From NCBI GenBank assembly GCA_948567375.1, contig OX419756.1, positions 27,568,552 through 27,632,551 on the forward strand: 64,000 nt of DNA. Direction: 5' to 3'. The translations under genes were made by a program, and so were the position numbers. Positions 1 to 12,241 of this stretch are shown piece after piece. The stretch's first letter is position 1, and each line of letters opens with the position of its first letter. The stretch is from Lunularia cruciata. Lineage: Eukaryota; Streptophyta; Marchantiopsida; Lunulariales; Lunulariaceae. The notes beneath the pieces were generated by a model. The model had not been told where the DNA came from. It ran no database searches and saw nothing but the letters and a program-made list of their open reading frames with translations.

Positions 1-1200
1 CCTCTTTGAAAATTTCAAGTCCAGATCTCAAACTTGAGATTTTTCCCAAAATCATCAAAATCCCCAAAATTTGCAATCCACCTCACACAATTTCTCCAAA
101 TTCTCTCATGTGTATAAGATAAAAAATATCACCTCAAAAACATCATAATAAACTATAGGATATAAAAGTGGGTCCAAATTCTCTAACATAAGTTCAGCCG
201 TCTACTTCACTAATTTTCTCTCCAAGTGAAATCTCATAGTATCCTTCTGTCTATTATAGAATTGTACGTGGAACATTATCTTACCTTCTAGAGAGGTCTC
301 AACAATAGAATAATAAATATGAGCTAGTGTGTCTCTCACTCAAGATGAATTTCTGATTGCTATTATGGTAACACATCATGGACTAAGAAGGCAAGGAATC
401 CCATTTCCATCATACTCTTCCAAGGCTAACACTCCAAGGCTCAAGGTATTGTTCACTAGAGAACTCAATGAGAGAGAGATAGTTGAAAATCAAAGGATGA
501 GGAGTACTTCCTCACCCCTAGTTTATATATTGTGAAATATTTACACAGCAAAGTTACTAATTACTAAAGTAACTCAAGTTACTAGGCTAAAACTAAAATA
601 AAGTCAAAAATCTAAAGGAATATCCATACTCATAGGAATATTTTCCTAAGCATATGATCTTATCTTGACCCAACCACTAAGTCAAGGATTCATTCACATG
701 GGCTATCCTTGGACTATAGACAAATTAAAAAAAAGGCTTGTAGTTCCAATAGTTTTCAACTCTTTCCTCAAGGCTAAACACCTAGGAATAATACCAAGTC
801 AATACACTAGAATCCAAAATAATGGTGCTCATCTTTTCTACTTTTCTTCTAAAGTAATGTCTCCTTTATCTTAGCTATGACCAACTTTAACTAATCATGA
901 CTAATGTAGAACTATCCTTTATCTCTATATAGATAATATTTCTCAAGTACTTGTAATACCAAAGTTAATATCACAATAGTATATACATGCATAAATGGTT
1001 GTTACAGAACTGCATTACCCATATTTATGAGTTTCCCAAGCTCCCATGATTTTTGGGAGAAAGATCTTGGACTTGATTGAGACTCACACTTATAGCAATT
1101 GGTGGAGCCAACACCAATGAGAGAGAGAAAAAATGGGTTTTTGTTCTCAATATTACCTTTGTTATAACAATGTGAGAGGCATCTTGGCATAAGGTGTTAG
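1..1200. other. AT-rich flank upstream of the gypsy relic
   Basis: No gene recognised. Short open frames here lack any family signature. The stretch may include the 5' LTR and leader of the gypsy copy that follows, because a purine-rich segment near 1090-1110 resembles a primer-binding site region, but I could not pair it with a second LTR copy downstream. Confidence 0.4.
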
Positions 1201-1239
1201 GTCAGGCTATGGACTTGGATTGTGAACCGTGGCTTGGCA

Positions 1240-4200
1240 AAGCAACATAGGATGCACTTGATAGGCATCACCTCTCAGACATTTATGAGCTCTATGCCTA
1301 TTGAGACAATTCAAGCACATGCAGGGGATGATGGACCAAGTTGGTAGGGTATTCTTGAGACATAGCCAATGGCTACTAGTAAGAGGGGCCTACTTGGGGT
1401 CCATCCAAGTGAGAATGGTCTACTTGGGTTACACCCTTGGTCTACTTAGGATGTTGCTAGAGCTTGCAACCAGAGTAGATGGAGTTTTTGCATTGAGGTT
1501 GGAGATTATAGTGGATGGAGCATTACATTATTGTTACCAAGGGCCCGGTGTAGCTGCCAATTAGTGCATCTTCCACTACTACTCTAGTTATAGATAATAC
1601 TTGGGAGCCAAACATTGGACCCAAGCTTATGAGAGGGGAAAGATAAAGAGTTTGGAGGTTCTTGAAGAGCTACACAAGGATTTTTTCCTTCAATATGAAG
1701 GATTTGGGTGCTATGAAAGGACTTGGTATTTGGATTGAGCTTACTAGTGATACACTAATTCTTTTATGTCCCTACATATATAGTAACATGGAAAGAGCAT
1801 TAATTTAGAGTCAGAGTAGAGACCTTTTTGAGGCTGGTTTGGTAGAGATTTCACAAGGAGAGTATGTTTCAACTATAGTGATGCCAACCAAGAAGGATAT
1901 GTATTGCAACTACATAGATAGGTAAATATATGTAGATTATTATCCTATCAACCAATAGACTAGGGTTGATTGGCATGCCATGCCTATATCAGAGGAGATT
2001 TTTGTTTTGATTGGGCATGTATAGGTCTTTGGTACTTTGGACCTTCAAGCAAGATATCATTAATTGCCAATCAGAGAGTACAATAGGTCCAAGAAAAAAT
2101 ATTGGGCTATTGATCCTCACAATAAGGACGTTTATATTAGTGGAGGTTCTTACCATTTGGGTTAAAGAATGCTCCTGCTAAGTTCCAAAGGATAATGGAT
2201 AAGATCTTAGTAGGATTGGATTTTTCTTGGTGCTATATTGATGACATCTTTGTCTATACCACTACTATGGAAGAGCATGAGAAATATTTGTTGGAGGTGT
2301 TTGAGAGGTTGAGATATCTTGGATTCAAATTATTACTTGGGAAGTGTAGATTCTTCCAAGAGAAGATTGAATATTTAGGTCACATTATCTACCCTAGAGG
2401 ACTTAGTGTACATTAGACCAAGGTGGAGACTATTGCACATATTCCTTTGCTTACAAATGTGAGCAAAGTGCAAGCTTTCCTTGGGTTGGCAAAATTCTAT
2501 CGTTGACATGTTAGAGGATTTAGTGTCATTGGCAAGGCCTTGACAAAACTGACCAAGCCTACATAGAAGTGGTGTTGGGGAGATGAGCAAGAGAGAGCTT
2601 TTTATAGAGCTAAGGAAAGGTTGACATCTGCTGCTATTCTTAGGAGACCAATTAGAGGACAACCATTCCAAGTTCATACTAATTGGAGTATTTTGGAGCT
2701 TGGAGCAATGCTTAGCCAAAAAGATGATCAAGAGAAGGAGTTTTTAGTGGCCTATGCTACTCACTCCAACAATCCAGTGGAGTGAAATATAGTTCATATA
2801 AGAGAGAGTGCTTGGTAGTAATATGGGTAGTAGCACATTTTTGATATTATCTATTTGGTAACACCTTCACTCCCATCACCAATCATCAACCACAAAAGTG
2901 TTGATGGAGTTAAACAGGCTTTTAAGGAAGCTTGCACAATGAGATTTAATGATGTCCAAGATTATGATGTCATGGTTATTCACAAACCTGGAGTGGTGAA
3001 CCAATGATGTAGATGGGTTGAGTAGAATCCCATGTCCCAACCAATAGGATTAAACCAAAGCATGTTGGCATGGTGAGATTGATGAGGAGATGATGCTAGA
3101 TTGGTATGCATTTACCTTTCTATGTATAGTTTTTGAGGCCTTGGTGGTATCTCTCTCAACATATATAGGAAGACTTGTTGAGGTCATAGATCTAGATGGT
3201 AGAGATATTGGTATATGTCAGCGAGGCATTCATCATGATGTTTTAATGATGAATTATCTTTGCAGTGGTGTTGTGGGTGGCATAGTTGGTGCCAAGGAGA
3301 GACCATATTCTTCAACAAGCTAGAAAGTTTAGATTGGAGTGCAAATATCTTCTTTGTGTATGGGAAGATGGTAGAGTGTGAGTAGTACCACTTCTATCTT
3401 AGAGACCATAGTTTGTTTTTCATGCTTATGAGAAGCTAGGACATTTTGGGTGCAAATTGATATGCAATAACTTGTTGCTAGATGTATAGTTTGTTACAAA
3501 GTTAGAGCATCATTCAATGCCCCTATACTTTAGTTACATCCACTACCTATCATGGGGTTGGGTTATCATGGGAGTTTGGACTTTGTTGGACCTTTACTTT
3601 TGACTATGAGACATCATCAATAATATTTTTTTTATGATGGAACACTTCTCTGTGTGGATTGAGTTGGTGGCCCTTCATGACAAGTCCAATGAAGGGACAA
3701 TTCATTCATTCTTGGATGGGTGCACCAACCAAGGTCTTGATTGATCTAGGTATAGAGTTATTGGAAGAGTTTAGGGTGACAAGCCTTGTGTGACAAGGCC
3801 TTGATTGATCATCATATTACATATCAAGATCACCTTGAGATAGATAGTTTGGCAAAGAGAGTTATTGAAATGGTGCAAAGAGAGTTGCATAAGTGCATAA
3901 TTTTGCAAAGAAGCCACTTGGGGGATTGGGATTTCAAGTTACCTTGGTAGGCTATGGGCTATTGGTTTAGCTAATAAGCCTCCTTAGCATCCTTCTCTCC
4001 CCTAATTTTTACTTTATGAGATCCAAGTTTACATACAACCACTCATTATGATGTTACTATAATTTTGGACTTGGATGATCCAGATGTATGGGTAAGTGCA
4101 TGTTCTCAATAGGCAAAGATGTCATGTCTATTGCCTTGGAGGACTTAGTGGTTGTTAAACATTTGGATCCCTTATATTATCCCACTATTTGAGGAGGAGG

Positions 4201-4600
4201 TTATAGACCTTCAATCTGTCTATTTCAAAACCATTTGATTATGTATATCTATCATAAACTGCATTGACAACGCTTGATTTGACTACAAGTTGCTCTATCT
4301 TGAGAGTGCATGAGATTTTATTTTTGGGGTCCCTATGTTGAAAGGACATGGTGGTGTTTGGAGGGATCATATGCACAACTATATACAATGCTACCTCCCA
4401 AACATTGATGACACTATGGACCCAAGCTTGGTAGTTGTATGTGCAAGCTTGTGGTGTGTATTATGTGGCTCTTCTCGTTGAGTTGTTATTATATTAGTAT
4501 GTGAGAGGATAGAATATGGTATGTTTGACCCCTCTCCTCATGGTGATTCCTCAAGGACATGGGCTATGTCATCAATGTACTTGATACCTTAGCTAGTTAA
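1240..4600 (+). mobile_element. Degenerate Ty3/gypsy retrotransposon (RT-RNase H-integrase, PHD-like tail)
   Basis: This is the remains of a gypsy pol polyprotein, broken by many stops and frameshifts. Reading frames on the + strand show, in order: an RT with the FGLKNAPAKFQ box (about 2160-2190) and the catalytic YIDD box (about 2230-2245), then a conserved ECLGHII-like region reading EYLGHIIYP (about 2370-2400), RNase H with the Q/F ILRRP and LGAML segments (about 2640-2720), a zinc-binding and integrase core region (about 3330-3900), and a C-terminal stretch at about 4330-4560 carrying a WRDHMHNY motif, the Cys pair CVLC and a trailing Cys. I recall gypsy polyproteins of plants that end in a PHD finger, and this tail aligns with that pattern. 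Many stops fall where the family has Arg, Gln or Trp, as expected from C-to-T decay. No LTR pair was found, so the true ends are unknown. It cannot encode a working protein. Confidence 0.85.
2195..2416 (+). pseudogene. Gypsy reverse transcriptase palm fragment
   Basis: This is the longest intact piece of the gypsy pol: a 73-codon open stretch that includes the YIDD catalytic box, the following helix with EEHEKYL, the GKCRFF segment and EYLGHI. These are the standard order of RT palm and thumb motifs in Ty3/gypsy elements. It stays open only by chance; the frame is closed by a stop directly after and by stops upstream. It is part of the larger relic and not a gene of its own. Confidence 0.85.
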
Positions 4601-5782
4601 TTCCTTATGTGGTATAGATTGTAAGCAGATGACTACATATGAAACATGATAACACTATACTTCCTTATCTTTGCACATTATAGAGTATATCACACACTTG
4701 GAGTAGATGGCTATTTGGAGTTAGCAGGATCTATCAACTAATGATTATAACACTTGAGGGTTTATATGTGATTTCTTATATGAGTTGTGTTTCTAGGATG
4801 TATGATGTCCATGGAGATATATTGTACAACATATATTTGCTCTACATCTTCACTCATAAAATATTTTATGTGCAATATTCAATTTTGCAATGTTAATATA
4901 TTGGTCACTTTACTTTGCTTGTACCTATAATTTGAAAAGTAAAAAGGTTCACTTATTATACTCTTTTTCCCATATAAATCCTTCCAAACTATAATTGAAA
5001 CCCCCTTATTTTTTCTTGTGTGTGAATCTACAGTGAATCCTATAAAAATAATTCTTCACTCTCTTATCCACAATTTAATTATTTGTGTGCATCAAAAAGT
5101 TGATGAGTAGCAATAGTGGTAGCACAAATAGAATATGATATTGAGTAAGAGCTTGCCAAAGCAAACTGACCAAATCATGTTTTTTTTTCTAAGCGTGCAT
5201 TGAAAAGCTTTGATATTTGATCATTAAGATGTAAAAAACCTCAAAATGCAAAGTGGGGAAAGGAAGTTGAATCATATATAGACTTGTAAGATCATCATGT
5301 GATGAAAGATGTTTGAGTTAGTTGTAGTTGTTTCTCCCTTGAAATTTTTATCACCATTGAACATCCAGGTACACCTTTTGATGTCAAAATTCTCCACAAA
5401 GAAATAAATATTGAATGTCCTTGCTCAATAGCTACAATAGAAAATGATGCCATAAATTGGCAACTCTATACTGCTTGGTGTGTATGACTATGCAGAATAT
5501 GACATTCAAAATCATGCATGATATTAGATCCTACCCTTAGAATTGACAATTTGTTACGATTGGATGTCCTCTCGGCTTGATTGACAATTAGGGTTTGATC
5601 CATTCTCATCATAAGTACCTGCTAACCATGCGCAATAGTTTCAAGTCCTCTAAAAGCTTAAATTCTCCCACACAACATTAAATCTCAATAAAAGTGCCCA
5701 TGAGTTATCTTCAAACATTACCAACAACATGTCAACACCTGAAATAATACTCCTTGGTGGAACAAGACAAAGAGAGAAAGGT

Positions 5783-5864
<82 letters not shown>

Positions 5865-6900
5865 TATTAGAGAGTGAATAGTAGATTACACACATGACAC
5901 ACATGAGTGAATATTTGATTTTGTGTGATTTTCAATTTTAGTTCCATTGGCACCTAGATTAAAGGCTATGGAGAATTGAGTTGAAAGTTATGAGGACTTT
6001 AGGTTTTTTTAGGTTTAGAGTGATTAATTCACATTGAGAGTGATGACTCATAAATTGTAGCCTCTTGGTATTCATGCTTGAGTTCCATGTGGAACTTAGT
6101 TTGAAAATTTTTTAGATTGGAATTGAAAGTTATGAGAGTTGGTAATTTTTAAGGTTTAGAGAGAAATCATTTATTCATGTGAGTTGGGATGTGAGGGGTT
6201 GTGGTTTGCAAGTATGGGAAGATATGGAGAGGATCATTGTGTGTTATAATTTTTATTCTTGTACTAGCCATGGCTGCACTTCCCTAGGTGGGGCCACCTA
6301 GAGCAGCTTGAGATACATCATGCTTGGTGTGTCACTAACACTTTACCTCACAAGGAGTAAAGATCCATGTGTGAAGTATAGGATGCCCAAGGATTGTGAT
6401 TGGACCACTTGGGATGCTCATGCAAGGCAATCAACCACATCAATAGCGGTGAAACTTGGGATTATGCACTCTTTATCTATCTCTTTGTTGATTGTTCCAA
6501 GGATAGCGATCAAGTTGTGAGAGTGGTAAGCATCTCACGTGGGTCTTGTCTTAGGGTCATTTGAGACTAGTTTCCCATGTCCATGTCTATTCCATAGACT
6601 ACCCCATACACTCCATGATGAGGTTAGATAGGCTTTTCACCTACCACTTGATTATGTGGCATGTGATCCCTTGGATGAGTTAGCATGGTTCTTATTCCTC
6701 TTACTTCCTTGATGGTGTCTTTCTTATGCTAGAGGTGGACATGCAAGGCATAGAAAGGTGGCTGCTAGATTTCATCAATTCTGAGTGGGGGATTGGACTA
6801 CTCTATAGGAAGAGTTGGTTTAGGGCTACACATTTTAGGAGATAGGTTCTACTACAAGATACCACCGAGTCCACTTGATTACGATGGTGTAGGACATTGA
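4600..6900. other. Gene-free stretch between the two retroelement relics
   Basis: No coding signature on either strand. It probably includes gypsy 3' LTR sequence and the 5' part of the non-LTR element, but no boundary can be drawn. It contains the dinucleotide microsatellite at 5789-5859. Confidence 0.4.
5789..5859. repeat. Compound (GA)n-(TA)n microsatellite
   Basis: About 14 GA units run directly into about 21 TA units without interruption. Confidence 0.97.
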
Positions 6901-7487
6901 GTCAAATGGGAGAGTTTTAGTAGAGTAGCACAAGCACTACATCCTTTATCTATTCTTTAATCTATGGCTAGTCTCACTGATGAGACTATCTCTTCCCTAT
7001 GCTCAATACGTCCTATGGCAAGAGAAGGAGTACCATTAGAGGTTTTAGATTATTAACTTGAGCAGCTTTTATGTCTTAATAGGTTGCTTTTTGCACAAGC
7101 ATTGTACATTATCCCTTGCTTCTCCTCAAGAAACTTGTCAAGGATGGTATATGAGCATCTTAGAGATTAAATTCAAGCAGATGATCCTTCTAGTGAATTT
7201 ACCAAGTTGTTTCAAGTGGTTGTAGCAATAGCAAGGGGAGATATTCCTACATCAATTAGTTGAGTGTTAGGTGCTAGTCAACTTCTTGCAATGGAAAAGG
7301 ACACATGGAGCATTAGACTATTTTCTATTGGAAAGATCGTATTGTGCTTTGTATGACATGCCATTGTCCTTTAGAATCAATCTCCCTTCCAAGAGCACCT
7401 CAATCTACATTAGTTTGGAGTAGCTACACCTAGAAGTTGTAAGGCTATATCTCTAGGCATCAAGGCACTCCTAGATATCCATCTAGA

Positions 7488-8018
7488 GTGGATGTTGAGA
7501 ATGCTTTTAATAGCATCTCTTGGGCATCTATCTTTAGAGAGCTTAGGGAGGCCAATGGATCCTTGGCAAGTCTCAATCCTTTTGTGCGGTTGTTTTATGG
7601 CTCTCTTGCTTCCTTTTACAAGCATGGTTGGTCACAAGAGGGAATCAATGTCTTGGAATCAATTGTTGGTACATTATAGAAAGATCCTTTAGGGGGACCT
7701 TTCTTTTCTATGGCTCACTTCAGAGGTCTCTTATCTACTACTTTGGCCATGCCAATTTGTGTATTTCCCTCCTTGGTAGATGATACACACATTGTGTGCC
7801 CCATAGATCAGATTAGGAAAACCTTTAATCACTTGACTACCAAGTTTCATCTTGTAGGCTTGAGAGTCAAGGTGTCAAAGTGCAGAGCATGGTCCCCTTC
7901 AAGTATCCCTTTCCACCTTGAGCTTCCAAAGGAGTGTGTCACATCTACATATGGACTACATATTCTTGGAGTGCCAAATAGGATCAAACAATTTTATCAT
8001 ATGCTTCTTAGATGCTAA
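7488..8018 (+). pseudogene. Non-LTR reverse transcriptase core fragment
   Basis: Two consecutive open pieces (7488-7679 and 7710-8018) carry the RT catalytic core: DVENAFNS with the first metal-binding Asp, the PLGGPFF turn, VDDTHIV with the second Asp pair, and a GLRVKVSKC / LGVP thumb region. The two pieces are separated by a stop and a frame change near 7680-7710. The first residue of the usual ADD box is Val here. This is a subregion of the larger non-LTR relic. Confidence 0.75.
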
Positions 8019-8659
8019 CCTTGTAGAGGATATTCTCCATGTAGATGACCTCACACTACTAGAAGATACATAGGTGGCATTTGGTACACTCTTTTCTAGT
8101 ATTGCCCATCAACCAACTTACTTTCTCCGCATAGTTCTCCCTATTTAAGAGCCTTTGATAGGAGGATTATGAGAGTCTTTGGTGATATCATTGAACTAGG
8201 GACATTTGAGTGTGTGATAATGGATTTGGCACATAGATAAACATCTCTACCAATCTTGTGCAGAGGGGTGGGCTTATTATCCATAGAGGAGATGGCACCT
8301 ATATCATTTTTGGGTAGTTGTGCTCTCTTAACACACTTACTTCCTCTCGTTTTGTGGTTGTTGGAGATATATGTGATCGAGTTGGAGGAGGGTTCCTTTT
8401 CTCTTTAGGTGGTATTGTGAAAGATGAGAGATGGTCTATCCCCATGGGCATGGGAGGACTTTGCTTCACTACTATCAGATTGGACCAGACGTTTGTAGTC
8501 TTCCTTGATGGAGCAACAATGTCAACATATGTTACATTCTCTCTTAGTTGACTCGTCCATTCTTCAAGCCACGAGAGCACATCTTTGCTCTTGCTTTGGC
8601 AAGGATGCATGCTCTTATATTCTAGCTCGACCATGCATTAGGGCATTCTGACTCACACC

Positions 8660-9340
8660 AACCACCTCTACAATGATGAGGTTCCGTCTAGGTTTGGTCC
8701 ACCCATTTGCATCTTCGTTACTCACTTGTTAGAGTGGTTCTACACTAGATGCAATAGTGGTCCATATGACATGGTGTCTTTTTGGAGGACAGAGGATAGT
8801 TACTCATGATGTCATCAAGGATATAGTGTTTGCTATGGCATGAGAGAGTGGATAATCTACTTGGAAGGAGCATTTGTATGCTTTGTATACAACACTTGTC
8901 ATAGTAGACTATACTTGATCCGAGATGATCAGGTCATAATGGTGGATGTTGTGGTTACAAACCCTATGTGTGGTGTAGTTTTGGAGGGAGTGATTACTCT
9001 TCCTCTTGGATGGGCGGCAAGCAGAGCAGAAGCACACAAGATCTCCAAGTATAGGGGTATACAACGAGGTCACCTCTTTGTTCATTTAGCCTTGGAGTTC
9101 TATGGAGTGATGGATGCAACATTCAACACATTTGTCGGGGAGTGCACAAGAGCTTATCATATTCTATTAGAGAGACATTAGTGGGTACCACTTTGACTCT
9201 CATACTTTGCAGCATACTTTAGATAGTGTGTCTATTTTTCTACAAAGAACATTGGCTAGTGCAATCCAAAGGAGAACAATCACACCAAGTGATACATCTT
9301 GGGATACTCCAGTAGTTTGTAGACCTTACAACTTGCATAG
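8660..9340 (+). pseudogene. C-terminal zinc cluster and endonuclease-like relic of the non-LTR element
   Basis: Read across frames, the order is RLGLVHP, a Cys-rich stretch, GGQRIVTHD, a VDVVVTNP strand, LALEFYG and the basic segment VSIFLQRTLASAIQRR. In elements of this type the domain after the CCHC cluster is a restriction-endonuclease-like nuclease that nicks the target. Stops after MA and ESG, and a frame change near 8900, disable it. Assignment rests on motif order recalled from the family, not on an alignment. Confidence 0.6.
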
Positions 9341-9509
9341 CTCATATATCTTAGGTGTGATAGAGCAGATCTCTCACATCCAGACTAATGTGGCTTAGCC
9401 CATTTTACCTCTTTTGTCTTGCCCTTTTAAGGCTTGATGGGGTCTTTTATCCTTCATGTGTCCTACATGGTCTGCCTTTTTCCCTTAACCTCAGTTAACC
9501 ACATATGCT

Positions 9510-9600
9510 CGCCCCAACTGGATTTGAGCTTACACAACCAATGACGTTTTCTTCCAGACGTATGAGTATCGTGCTACAATATTAACCACTTGGTCTGTCA
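9510..9600 (-). repeat. tRNA-like sequence, possible SINE head or tRNA pseudogene
   Basis: On the minus strand, CAGACCAAGTGGTTAAT (9597-9581) resembles an RNA polymerase III A box and AGCTCAAATCC (about 9530-9520) resembles a B box, spaced about 60 nt apart as in a tRNA with a long variable arm. The arms do not pair well enough for a functional tRNA and I assign no anticodon. It could equally be chance. Confidence 0.3.
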
Positions 9601-12060
9601 CATGAAGAGCCAGTGAAGGTGCACATATTCAGTTTTATACTTCTCTGCTCTACAGTTTTAACCTGCTCCGCTTCAGTTCCAGCACTTGAGGAAACAGGTC
9701 CGTCCTCTTGTCTTGTATGGTACAGTAGTTCGTGCACAAAGATCAACGTGTGATATTATTCTGATTCCGGCTACATCACTGCCAATGCAGTACGCAGTCA
9801 CTGGCTGCTGTCATGTCCAAGGTCCAAAGAGAAGGGAGGGTCTGCAGGCAATGATTAGGCAAGGTCAACTGAAAGGTGCATTTAGAAAACCTATGCAAAT
9901 AGAGTGCCGCGGATAACCGATTGAAGCAAACAAGCAATGATGATTAAGAAGGTAATGAATAACACGCCTCTCTGATGTGGTCCAGAACATCTGTATTAAC
10001 TTCAAGATTAAGATGGGGACAAAATGAGTGACGTAAGACCTTGGTAGGGATGAACAACAGATCATAAAAGGTCTGAAGTCAGCTTTGACGAATATGAGAA
10101 CATCTCGTTCAAAGAAGGCTTTATCGCAGGATCTCGGCAGTAATTTCTCTTACACTTCCAAAGGGGCCAGTACTCACAAACACCTCACGACGAAGTTGTA
10201 ATACTCTCAAACCGATTCCTGTCAGGTGTCACCCGAAGAATTCGGAGTCAAACTCATAGGCTCTGAGGATTTCTTCATGCGGTGTGAAGATTTGAGTACC
10301 AAGTGCAACAAGCTGAAACTTAGACGATTTGGCAGAATTTCCATAAAGTTGATGCGATGCAATACATTTGACCATGCAGTTTGTGAATGGTCAAATATTG
10401 CTTTCTTGAGATAGATCTTCTTGCCGGGTGCTATAAGAAGAATATAGAAAGGTAATACACCCATATAAGAGGCTTACGCGTTGAGCTCTCGTGCATCAAA
10501 AGTTAGTTCTAATGCCTCACTATAATGTGAAGGTCTTGTCACCTACAGCTGAATGTTTGCTGGCCATGCACGCTAATGAGAGGACATGATATACGAAGAT
10601 TATATGATGCTCTTGTCAGTCAAAACATCGTCTAATTCTTGATATTTACGATTCCAATCCACGCGCGACAAGTGTTGACATTCAGTCTTCTTCGGCTGGA
10701 TTGGCATGAGTCCATGACAATAAAGGTTCCAAAATCACAGGTGGTCCCACCCATTTATCGGGTGTGTTGGGAACTAATCCATAAAATATCATGGGATTTA
10801 CCTATTCCCGTAAAGTCTCCTGAACTTACAGAACTGACACCAATTATTAATATGATGGACCGTTCAATCTGACCGGATATTAACTTCTGAGGCGTCCCAC
10901 TAATAATCATAGGCAGTCACTCCATTCCCGTCCCGATTCTGCAAATTCCTGAACTAGAATCCCTGAATTCCTCTTATGTCCACGTCGAGGTCAATCTAGT
11001 TCCTACATACTCTAGGTGCAATAAGAACAACATGTCATTCATTACTCGCATGTATATCTCCGAGTTAGATAACCTTTCTTTGTATTGATGCTCAAAATGA
11101 GATTACTACGATCCAGCAACTTGTAGTGTTCCATAGGATCTAGCAAGTTCTTGCATCAGATCTAGCAAAAGTTTTGCTGACATGCAATCGTTGATTCAAC
11201 GACAGAACGAATGGAGTGCATTAAAGGTAGGGGGTCTATGGCAGTGGAATCACCCCACAATTGGTCGTGACAGATGCACATAACTTTCTCCTTCCCTAGT
11301 CTAGTTGAGGAGCGTTGGGGACACTGAAGCCTTTCCCCAACAGAGTCTGAAATCCAAATGACCGCTTCTTAAAATTTCTGCAGCTGTACGAGTTACCCAT
11401 AAATTTAATCACAACTGTTTTGTTTGATTGTTAAGCCATGAAGATAACAAAGCCAATGTAAGGTTAAAGTTGAGCCGTCGCGAAGCTTAAGATCCAGCGA
11501 AAATTAGCACCCCAACAATCGCTTGCCATCCTGATTCCAACGTTGAAAGTAAAGTGCCCCGTCGTCAATTAAAGCTTCGGTGATCCAAACCAGAAAGCGA
11601 ACTTCGAGGGGTAGCTGCAAGACAACAAACGGTTGCCACCCTGACATCAAACTCCAAGATAACGGTAAAGTGCTTACCGTCAAAAAGCTAGTCAAGAAGC
11701 AATAAAAACCAGAAAGCGAAGCCCTAACAACTGGAAAGCCAGCACCCCAACAACCAGTTGCCACCGTAATCTCCTGAAATTATTCAAGTGCATGCTCTAC
11801 AATTTAGTTCCAGGTTTCTCCCTGCTGTATTTGTAGTAACGCCTGTCATGTCTTCTACTCATGTTGACCGCACAAGTACATTGAGAACTCAAAGATTTAT
11901 TAAGGAAATGATGTAGGATGCTTCACAGACAGGTAGAGCTAACTCTTTTCTTTGAAAAGGAAGGGAGACGATCGTGTAAGATAACAAGAAGGATGGGAAG
12001 ACCTCATCCCCCTTCAACGATAGAACACAAGAGGTAGAGTGAAACTAAGCCCTAAGTTTT
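9600..12060. other. Gene-poor region
   Basis: Base composition is more balanced than in the retroelement block, but no open frame shows a recognisable motif. Apart from the imperfect duplication at 11523-11757, I see nothing in it. Confidence 0.4.
11523..11757. repeat. Imperfect tandem duplication, about 110-125 bp unit
   Basis: Two diverged copies each begin TTGCCA(T/C)CCTGA and contain an AAAGTGC block and an ACCAGAAAGCGAA block. Unit starts are at 11523 and 11633, and a third start (TTGCCACC) is at 11758. Each unit is preceded by a CACCCCAACAA or ACAACAAAC type sequence. Confidence 0.7.
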
Positions 12061-12103
12061 CTTTATCTTGTTTCCAAATATATATTTCAAAGAATTTAAG
12101 ATA

Positions 12104-12241
12104 TTTGAACTATGGTCTAATATTATTGTAGATGTTATTGGAGTTATGTCATCTAATGTAATTGCTCTCCTATTTGAACTATGGTCTAATATTATTGTAG
12201 ATGTTATTGGAGTTATGTCATCTAATGTAATTGCTCTCCTA
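12104..12241. repeat. Exact 69-bp tandem duplication
   Basis: Two identical 69-bp copies lie head to tail (12104-12172 and 12173-12241), beginning TTTGAACTATGG. The unit is a multiple of three, so a short open frame continues across both copies, but that frame has no coding signature. Confidence 0.95.

Larger units (their letters stand above)
6900..9400 (+). mobile_element. Degenerate non-LTR retrotransposon with C-terminal CCHC and endonuclease-like domain
   Basis: Decayed coding sequence on the + strand, in several frames. The RT part shows ARGDIP (about 7235), the FGVATP segment (about 7415), the catalytic DVENAFNSISW box (about 7488), a KDPLGGPFFSMAHF box equivalent to QGDPLGG (about 7683) and an altered VDDTHIV for the second catalytic ADD box (about 7775). 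Further on are RLGLVHP (about 8680), a degraded C..C..H..C cluster, THDVIKD (about 8805), VDVVVTNP (about 8945) and LALEFYG (about 9090), then a basic tail with VSIFLQR (about 9225). The order RT, zinc cluster, endonuclease-like fold is that of restriction-like-endonuclease non-LTR elements (R2-like architecture), and I recall close relatives in non-flowering plants and oomycetes. At least six stops or frameshifts disable it. The 5' end is uncertain and no poly-A tail or target duplication was identified. Confidence 0.75.

Noticed and set aside
8299-8634. 111-codon minus-strand open frame
   Set aside because: Antisense shadow of the non-LTR element, whose + strand motifs continue through it.
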